From Ganoderma boninense (taxonomy: Eukaryota > Basidiomycota > Agaricomycetes > Polyporales > Polyporaceae), in NCBI GenBank assembly GCA_002900995.3, contig CM035306.1, forward strand, positions 1,922,001 to 1,986,000: a DNA stretch of 64,000 bases, read 5' to 3'. Of this stretch, positions 56,304 to 64,000 are shown one piece after another. The notes below the pieces were generated by a model. The model made no database searches and was not told the origin of the DNA. It was given only the letters and a program-made list of their open reading frames with translations. The translations under genes and the position numbers were made by a program. Numbering within the stretch: position 1 is the stretch's first letter; each line of letters begins with the position of its first letter.

Positions 56304-56590
56304 GATGGTAGCACCTCAGGAACTCCTGAGGCTTGGAGCTCATCGATATAAGTGCGGTGTGTTACGTACCTTGTTCCCATGTTTAACGAAGCTCGCGTCG
56401 GAGCGGGTGCTGAAACGAGCCTGAAATACCATTCCGTGGCGTACGCCTGAGGCTATTTGTTAGAGGTCTATTGTGGGTAATGTGAGTTACAAGGTGAGTA
56501 AGGAGTGTACAAGGACGTGAGTACAACGTTATCCACGATGGATTAAGTATATGCAGTAAAGTCTTAACAGATCCGTCCGTCTCCGGTTCC

Positions 56591-59500
56591 TCACTGACGA
56601 GCCTTCGCGAGCACCTTCTTGAGTTGAGTGTTCTGCCTCTCGAGGGTCTCAATCTTCTCCTGCGCCGCCCGCATCTTCTTGAGAAGGAAATTCGCGCGCA
56701 TCTCTACAGCGCGCTTGGAGCCCCACCAGTTGGCAGTGCCAGCATCGACGTCCTTCAGGGTGAGCAGCTCGTTCTCACACGCTTTGACGATAGTCTCAGA
56801 AGACGCGATGATCTTCGTATTGAACGCGATGTCTTGGCTGGCCTGGAAGGCAGAATCTGGTGTCGAAGGAGAGTCAGAAACAGGGCCAGGGGCGTATCGG
56901 GCAGGGAACTTACCCTGAACCAACCGCTCGAAGACCCATTTGTACACAGGCTTTCCCGGCTTGATCGTGGATGGCCGCCCTGAAGAGGTGTTAGAGCACA
57001 ACAGGCTCAGAGAGAAACCATAGCTGACCGTTGACAGTGCCGATGGTAATGAGCTCAGCAAGTTCCATGCTGCGCAAAGAGGTCTCGTCGCCCTCGCTCT
57101 TGAACGGGAAGTCGGTGAGAACTTCATGATAGGATATCTGGCACGTAAACAAGCTCGTTCAGCTGAGTGTCCAGGCCTCAGGGGTCACGCCCGATCTGCA
57201 CTGACCTCAGGCTGCTTGGCCAGCTGCTTCATCAGGAACCACGCTTGCTCTCTGGTCCAGGGCAAGCTCTTCGCGTCTTCAACGTCGTCCCCAAAAGCGT
57301 TCTTGCGCAGCTCGCTGACGCCGCGAGAAATGACATCATCTACTGCCTCCTGGACGGACATCCCACTCCGAACCTTGTGGACGAGCTAAAGCAACGGAGA
57401 TGTTGAAGACTGATTAAGAACAACTCTGGACTCGAAGCACTCACGCTCTCGAGGTCGCTCGCCCGACCACCCAATCGCTCGATGTATGAAGTCTGGTCCG
57501 TGGTGAATTCAATGTCCATTCCGTTATCATGCAGCTTCTGCTTGACGAATGCGAGGGCACTAATGTTGTCAGCGTCAGAGAGACTGATCTGGTTCAGCGG
57601 TTTGGAAGGGAGCGCCTTCGCCAGTGCCTTGACGTTCTCTCGGTTGTCGCTGACGACGATAACGTGGGCAATCTGGAACAGCAGTGAGGATCGTACAGAT
57701 CAAATCTATCCAACCTAACCACTGACCTTGTTGTCCGCAAGGGTCGCGGCCCACTGAGCTAGAACGCTCAACAGCTCCTCCTTACGCACGCCCCCGGGGC
57801 CCTTGGCCTCGAAGTTCTTGATCACCACCACAGGCATAGAACTGACAGCCTCCACATCTTCAAAGCGCTTCTGTCTGTGCTTGAGATCCTCAACAACGGT
57901 AGAGATCCCGGACTTCTCGTCGCCCGCTATGTCAGGATGGTCGGCATCGGAAACCCCGAATCGCTCAACACCAACACCAAGCTCACTCATAACTCCGTTC
58001 CCGGAAACGACATCGACACGTCCGTCATGCCAGACACCCTTCAAGATCTTATCCTGGACTGCCTTGTTCTCCTCGGCCCTCTCCACATCACGTTGGGCTT
58101 GCTTGGCTTGCTTCTCACGGTAGGCACGCTGGGCGTTGTTTCCCCGAGACAGACCGCGAGCCACCACGTCCAGGATACTCTTGAGTTGTTCCGTAAGAGA
58201 AGAACTCAAACCCGCTGCGAATCGGGCATGTCAGCACATGTAGCCCAGAAGGCTAAAGCGAGATCAAGAGTGTACCTTTCTGACCAATGATGCCGACGCT
58301 GGCCATATCTATAACGTTGTTCACCGAATTGAGGAAGGAAAAGACAGGCCAGTAACCTGTTTGGGAAGCGAGCCCCGCCACCAGGGCAGTATCCGAGGTT
58401 GCCCTTGACAATTGAGCCACGTCAATGACGATGGCCTTTCTACAGTTCAAGTTGGTCAGGAAAGTCAGGATATTGTGCCACGGTGTTGCAGTGGCTACAC
58501 ATACCGACCACTGTCTTTGAGGAGCCGAGAAAGCATCCGCGATTTTCCACTCCCTTGAGGGCCGTGTATGAACGCGACGGTGTCTATAGTTTGAACAGAT
58601 GCATTGTATATCAATAGGCTTCACAAACGTGTGGTAACAGTGCTTACTGGGGAAGTCTGCTAGGTACTTCTTGATACCCTCTTCTGCTTCTCTCCTCTCC
58701 TTCCAAGCGCCTTGTCCTCCTGCCAAAGGGGACTGTTCTTCTTCAGAGGAAGAGGTCAAGTAATTGTCACTGAGCCACTTGTACACCTTGAATTCTACGA
58801 AGACCCATTGAGAGATTGAGCAGGGATATACATACTCAACCACTTACGTTTGTAGTCAAACCAATCATTGATCTTTCCCTCCACCATGACCACGCGAATG
58901 GGGTCAAATACCTGTACCATTGTGAGACTCCGCTTGGGGGAGGGAAGAACATGCATGCTGCGTACCGCGTATGTCACGGTACCCAAAAGGAAGAACAGCA
59001 CCGGGAGGAATATCCTGGGATGGCTTGTGATGTAATCCCGCACAGCGTGGGCTGCAACGGGCTGTGCGTAGGACGTCCTGAGGATCGTGGTCGAGGACGA
59101 AACGGGAACTTTCAGGTCATGGATGGTATTCCTCGCGGACGCAGCGGAACGTAAATCACGGAAGGAGACCTGAGCTGATCTGAGGGTTCCAGCTGGTACT
59201 GGTGTTGGAGACGTTATATCTATGATTCGACCATATGGCTTCGCGTTGAGGGGGTCAGGACCTGGTTATCAGAGGCCATGAAAACGAGGATAAAACACAC
59301 CCGTAGAAGACGATACAGAGTCTCGTCCGACAAGTCGGGCCCTTCGAATGAGACCTTGACGATGCCAGAGACGAATCTGTTCATGTCCTGAACGAAGCAT
59401 GCTTATTGGATGAGAGCTTTGTGGATGTGCAGTCGGAGCATACCTCCCGCCAAGGCGTGCCCTTGACAAGCCAAATTTCTCCAGAAGGCAGCCCTAACCA

Positions 59501-60053
59501 TGACGGCACACCTCCCTTTGAATGGACAAACTTCCTCAAACTTTCGAGAATGGTTTGTTGTGCGTCCTCTGCTCCAGCGGCTTTATACCGGAATTTGACG
59601 AACACGCCTCCATCTTTGCTATGGGGCTCGAGGGAGAGTACTTCGAAGTCGTGTGTATTTACCTTTGAAAGGAGGTCGCGAAGATGATCGAGAAGGGCGG
59701 GTTCACGTGCATAGCCAATGTATACGCGTGGGCTGTGGTGGAAACATGTTGGATGTGATCTCTAGTTCATGAACGAGCGGCAAACTCACTCCCATCGCGC
59801 GAAATGAACCGGAAAGACGGAATCGACCCACAGCCAACCCTCCTTCGCCTACGCCGATGAGTTACAGGAATAGCAGCAGGCACTGCTCGCACACCTCTGG
59901 TATACCATCGTTTACACCTTCCGCGGCACTTGCACCTTCGGTATAGTGTCGACGGTCAGACTGTCGGGCGAGGACAATTCTTGGGGCACATCTTCGAAGG
60001 GGTCTTGACGAAGAGGCGGCGAGTGATCTTAGCATATTGACGGTGGCTGTCAT
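56591..60053 (-). CDS. YME2: Mitochondrial escape protein 2 (YME2 / RNA12)
   Basis: Inner-membrane protein with a matrix RRM and an intermembrane-space P-loop domain, affecting mtDNA nucleoids and escape. Start taken at 60053: MTATVNMLRSLAASSSRPLR, a basic presequence; an in-frame ATG at 60089 would add 12 residues. Then VYIGYAREP, FVKFRYKAAGAEDAQQ and SFRDLRSAASARNTIHDL (RRM-like), the membrane segment IFLPVLFFLLGTVTYAV (near 58970-59020), VMVEGKINDWFDYKEFKVYK, Walker A HGPQGSGKSRML, KAIVIDVAQLSRATSD, FNSVNNVIDMASVGIIGQK-like segment, VVVIKNFEAKGPGGVRKEEL, HVIVVSDNRENVKALAKALP and NAFGDDVEDAKSLPWTREQA. The end is a coiled coil KKMRAAQEKIETLERQNTQL. Family order is complete; about 870 residues. 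Confidence 0.92.
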
Positions 60054-60317
60054 AGCATGTCCGACAAGAAGAGGATGAGCACAGGACACAGTTCGTTGCC
60101 AGGAGCAAGGCGGAGGCGGGGAGAGAGAACGCGTCCAGCGACGGCACGGCCAGACCCGGAGATGACGTCAAATCCAGGTATGGAAACGCGGTCTGGATCC
60201 CAACAGCGACAAACACCAGCACGCGTCTCTCCGGCGTCTGGTCCGATCCCTCTGAGCTCGGCCCGGGCTCTTGAGGCTCATCTCCTGCTCGTACCTCTCT
60301 GCCGCACCGAGAGAACG
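60054..60317. promoter_or_regulatory. Short divergent promoter, YME2 / TRAPPC13
   Basis: 264 bp between the chosen start codons; less if YME2 starts at 60089. GC-rich, no TATA box seen. Confidence 0.4.
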
Positions 60318-62639
60318 ATGGACGCGAGTGGACATCTTCTTTCGCTCAAGGTGATGCGGGTATCCGTGAGTGCTTTCCACCACAGTCCTCCCCTTGTGCT
60401 TCATCCAGCCTTCGCAGCGACCGTCCCTCGGGAGCGCCTGGGAGCCGTTCTATTCAAGCTCCCCTTCGCTCTCTGCACACTCCACCGCATCCATCACTTC
60501 CTTGCAGGGCAAAACACCCCTAACAGGTCACCCCAAGACTCTCCGCGACCTCACCCATATCACCGAACTCCTCACTCTTCCCTCGTCCTTTGGCGCAATA
60601 CAACTAGGTGAAACCTTCTCAAGCTGCCTCTCCATAAACAACGACGCCAATGTCGATGTCGACGCCGTCACAATCCGCGTCGAGATGCAGACCGCGTCAA
60701 GCAAGACTCTCCTCGCAGAGTTCGGTGGATCTACCCATCGACTAGCAGTTGGCCACTCTTTGGAGAAAGTCGTCAGCCATGAAATTAAAGAACTCGGGCA
60801 GCACGTTCTCGGTTGCATCGTCTCCTACCGTATGCCTCCCGGAGTGCGGGCCCCTCCCGGGCAACCCACAGATACACAGGACCCAAGCATACAGTCTTTC
60901 CGTAAGTTCTACAAATTCGCTGTGAGTATTCTTTACCCACTCGAGTGCAAGCGTCGATTGCTTGAACCCTCTTCAGGTCACCAATCCCCTCTCCGTCAAG
61001 ACTAAAGTCCATCTTCCCCGCTCGCCTTCTGCACTTTTATCAACTCAGGAACGCGAGAAGGTGTTTTTAGAGGTTCATATCCAGAATCTCACCCAGGATG
61101 CTATGTGGCTTGAGCGCATGCAATTTGAGTGCGTGGATGGTTGGCAAGTTCAAGATACAAACTCCTTGGAGAACCTGGCGTCCGGTTCAAAAGAACCTTT
61201 GTTCTCGGGTTCTACAGCACTCATGCAGCCACAGGATGTGCGTCAGTACATCTATATCTTGCTTCCTGTCTCTTTGCCACCATTCCCCATCACACATGCC
61301 CCTGGTGCCATTCTCGGCCTCGGCAGGTTAGATATTTCCTGGAGATCGTCATACGGTGAGCCTGGTAGACTACTGACCTCGGTGCGTGGCAAACATTCTT
61401 CAGCCAATGGCATTATTGATGCTAGCGCGAACACAGACTCTGTCACGTCGAATACCCCTCATCCAAGCCCCGTCAAACTCACAAACTCCTCCCCCAGGCG
61501 TGAAGCAACCACCGTCTGCCATACCTCTCCATCTGCAACGCAGCAATACTATCAGTGGCTCTCCGTCTCGTTCGCAATCACCTCTTCCCCCCCAACGTGC
61601 TATGAGTCCTCCTGCAAACCAGGCTGCGCCAGCTCCTTACCGACCGAGCTCTCCTTTCCGCAATCGCCCACAAAGCGTAGGACCTCCGCCTCGCAATCAA
61701 ACGCAGTCCCCTGGCACGCCCCCGTCCTTCACACCTGTCCAGCGGCCTCCAGAAGACATTGAGCTTGATCTGGTTGTTACTTCAATACCGCGGGACGCGT
61801 TAGAATTATACAAGCCCTTCAACATCGCCTTCAAGGTTACTGCGCTGGCCCCAGTTCCCTTCCCACGACTGAACGAACCAAGAAGACAGCGTGTTGTGTC
61901 TCTAGTCGTGCAACACACACAACCGCCAAAGGAGATGACTGTTGCAGCTGCCGTCGCCTCAGCAGTCGCAACGGCTGCTGGTCCTCCAAACCCGCAAGGT
62001 GGTTGGACGCCCCGCATGCCCTCATCTGGCTTCTCTACACCATCGCCCTATGGGACGCCCTCTCGCGCCGACTTCCCCGATACCCTGACGCAGAAGCTCC
62101 TTGTGGCCTCTCCGCGGCACGTGAACGGGAGCGACGTCGAGTCGGACGGCGGCGATACGCCAGGTCCCCACACGCACACAGGCGCGCGCGCATATGATCT
62201 GCCCCCGCCCGAACTCCGCCCGCCTCCAGGAGCGGACCCCACCGCGCCTCGAGCGGACGACGTCACCTTCCTGGGCACTTCCACCCTGTTCCTCCCTGCA
62301 CTCAGGCTACCCATAGCCTCCCTCTCTACTCCCGCGACCCAGCCACGCGCTTCTGGTCACACACGCGACGTCTCGGACAGCTCGGTGGATAGCGAGAGCG
62401 ACAACGAGCCCCTCGTCGCGCCGGAAAGGCTGAAGGTCACCGCGTCGCAGGAGTTCGAGCTCTCATACGTCCCACGCAGGAGCGGATTCCTGGCTGTTGG
62501 CGGGCTTCGCGTCCTGGTCGTTGAAGATCGGCTGGTTGACGAGGACGACAGCGCCGATGCCGTCCCCGTTATCCCGGTCATGGAACCTCGGGTGCTCAAG
62601 GAATGGGAGGTTATTGGGGAAGTGTGGGTGAAGTCGTGA
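60318..62639 (+). CDS. TRAPPC13: TRAPP complex subunit 13 (DUF974)
   Basis: Subunit of the TRAPP tethering complexes that activate Rab GTPases in Golgi traffic and autophagy. Exon 1 MDASGHLLSLKVMRVS joins RPSLGSAWEPFYSSSPSLSA, then LTHITELLTLPSSFGAIQLG, ETFSSCLSINNDANVDVDAV, VEMQTASSKTLLAEF, HEIKELGQHVLGCIVSYRMP and FRKFYKFAVTNPLSVKTKVH. The second half has VFLEVHIQNLTQDAMWLERM, PQDVRQYIYILLP and RLDISWRSSYGEPGRLLTS, joined over a 55-nt intron to TLSRRIPLI. A Pro/Ser-rich insert of about 75 residues (61470-61745) interrupts the domain before IELDLVVTSIPRDALELYKP. A second insert (62080-62270) is also low complexity. The end is FELSYVPRRSGFLAVGGLRV and EWEVIGEVWVKS. Confidence 0.92.
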
Positions 62640-62703
62640 CGTTGTCTCGTTGTCGTGCAGAAGGTATATTGTATCATACATTGCGAAAGGATAGGACATG
62701 AAG

Positions 62704-64000
62704 TCACGCATCTGTGTGCCCTAGCTCTTGGAGGATCGCCTCGTGCTCCCTCGAGCGCGGCTTGATGACGCACGGGAAGGGCTTCGGGTGGCTGAAAATG
62801 TTGGGTCAAAGCCACGTCTAGTGAACGCACCGAGGCGAGAGAGTGTGTCGGATACGCACCACAAAAAACCACGGTTATACTTCCCGTCCGGGATGATCTC
62901 CTTGCCGTTTTCGTCCACGGCCCTCTCGATCTTGAACAACGCTAGGACACTAGCGATGGTGAACCACATAGAGTCCAGAGCCATGAATCTCCCAGGGCAG
63001 ATGCGTCTCCCGAACCCGAACGCAGCCACGGCGGGGTCGCGGACATTGGGGTCCAACGTGCCATCAGGCTGTAGGAAGCGATCTGGATTGAAGTCTGATG
63101 TATCCGGTCCGTACGCCTTCTCGTCGTGTAAGATAGCCCTAGAATAAGAGGCTGTAGTTAGCGAATCCATGCTTGAATGGAATGTCGAGATGGCAGGACC
63201 AGAGTCTAGGGTAACGTGCGATACCGTGGGAGGGTATTATGCACCACGCACCAATTGTTGGCGACGAGGAGGGTGCCTTTGGGAAGGTAATACCCCTTGT
63301 ACACGTCGTCCTCAGTCAACATATGGGGCACGTCTACGCGCAGTGGTCAGAGTCAGCGTAACGTAATCAAATAGAGATCTTCGAGGAGATGCTCGTACTG
63401 AGAGGTACGACAGGGTTCCAGCGCAAGCTTTCTCTCAGGATGGCTTCTATGTAGGGTAGCGACGACTGGTCACCAAAGTTTGGCAGACGATGCGGACCGA
63501 GGACTCGGTCCAGCTCCTTGCGGGCATTCTTTTGGATGTCGGGGTACAATGTCATGGCCAGGAAGAATGACCCGAGAGACGAGACAGTGGTATCCGCGCC
63601 ACCTGCAAATGTGGCTGATGAATATAATGCCGTCATCGCGACTAGGATGTCGGGTTAATGCCTACCAATATAGAGGGAGCCCAGCGTAGAACGCATGATA
63701 TATTCGGCGTATGCTGGGTCCTTCTCGCCCAGACTCTTTTCGATGGTCTCAACGACATACTTTGCAGCGCAGTCCTTGAGGTCACCTGCCAGCTACACAA
63801 CATAAGCAGCTGCCGCTCTCGTGAGAAGGGGAAGGGTTGTACTTACTAGCCGCTTCATTGTGTTTTCGTAAGGCGCGTCACGCAACCTATCAACCACTAC
63901 ACGCCATTCCTTCGCTCTCTTCTGGAAGCCTGCGCCAGGGAACCATTCTGGCACGTGTCTCACTGAAGTCAAGTTAGCCTCATATGTAAGGTGGTAAATG
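62704..64000 (-). CDS. Cytochrome P450 monooxygenase, 5' part beyond the window
   Basis: C-terminal two thirds of a P450 running off the right edge. From the edge: RHVPEWFPGAGFQKRAKEWR, APYENTMKRL, I-helix ATFAGGADTTVSSLGSFFLA, RVLGPHRLPNFGDQSSLPYI, K-helix ILRESLRWNPVVPLS (ExxR), DTSDFNPDRFLQPDG and heme loop AAFGFGRRICPGRFMALDSM. The end reads HPKPFPCVIKPRSREHEAIL then QELGHTDA. Motifs match the same broad fungal group as the P450 at 49.8 kb, but identity looks modest, so this is not a recent tandem copy. Its stop lies only 64 bp from that of TRAPPC13, so the 3' UTRs probably overlap. Confidence 0.9.

Noticed and set aside
49795..64000. Secondary-metabolite cluster around the two P450 genes
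   Set aside because: The genes between and around them are V-ATPase, mitoribosome, YME2 and TRAPP subunits. No polyketide, peptide or terpene synthase or transporter is present.
1..64000. tRNA genes, rRNA, CRISPR arrays, insertion sequences and LTR elements
   Set aside because: I scanned for T-arm patterns such as GGTTCGAATCC on both strands, for regularly spaced repeats, and for reverse transcriptase or transposase motifs, and found none that held up. A tRNA with an intron could still be missed by eye.

Overview
The window is nuclear DNA of a filamentous basidiomycete, most likely an Agaricomycete. Genes are dense on both strands and split by many GT-AG introns of about 50-80 nt. Gene content also points there: an AgtA-type GPI amylase, a basidiomycete-like tetraspanin, O-methylsterigmatocystin-oxidoreductase-like P450s and a fungal sacsin-like ATPase. 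I see no operons, CRISPR arrays, intact transposons, rRNA genes or convincing tRNA genes. Coding regions were reconstructed by joining exons by eye from splice sites and conserved family sequence.

Layout, left to right. 0-8 kb: 3'-truncated GPI-type GH13 amylase (-), TMA7 (+), UBC11/UBE2C-type E2 (-), then a hairpin-rich gene-free stretch. 8-21 kb: a giant sacsin-like GHKL ATPase of the DUF3684 family with a C-terminal HEXXH motif (-), queuine tRNA-ribosyltransferase subunit QTRT2 (+), mitochondrial nuclease NUC1/EndoG (-), RRM-R3H protein Pin4/Cip (-). 21-36 kb: a GAT-EH fusion gene (+), striatin (+), class II cyclic-nucleotide phosphodiesterase (-) and canonical EDE1 (-). 36-47.6 kb: FG nucleoporin (-), gamma-tubulin (+), MBF1 (-), MET8 with a tail anchor (-), tetraspanin (+). 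47.6-64 kb: a gene-poor 2 kb, P450 (+), V-ATPase subunit H (-), mitoribosomal mL46 (+), a small secreted Cys-rich protein (-), YME2 (-), TRAPPC13 (+), and a second P450 truncated by the window end (-).

The genes are mostly housekeeping and do not form one pathway. Loose themes are endocytosis (two EH-domain genes, V-ATPase H, TRAPPC13), signalling (striatin, PDE) and mitochondria (NUC1, YME2, mL46). The most unusual features are: (1) a protein joining a GAT domain to four EH domains and ending in a PPxY motif, 6.5 kb from the ordinary EDE1; (2) tiny internal exons of 2, 4, 7 and 9 nt in MBF1, tetraspanin, amylase and TMA7; (3) a Met8 enzyme with a predicted C-terminal membrane anchor; (4) a GHKL ATPase carrying a zincin-like HEXXH end; (5) an amylase that lacks both conserved active-site histidines. 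No obvious defence or mobile system was found.
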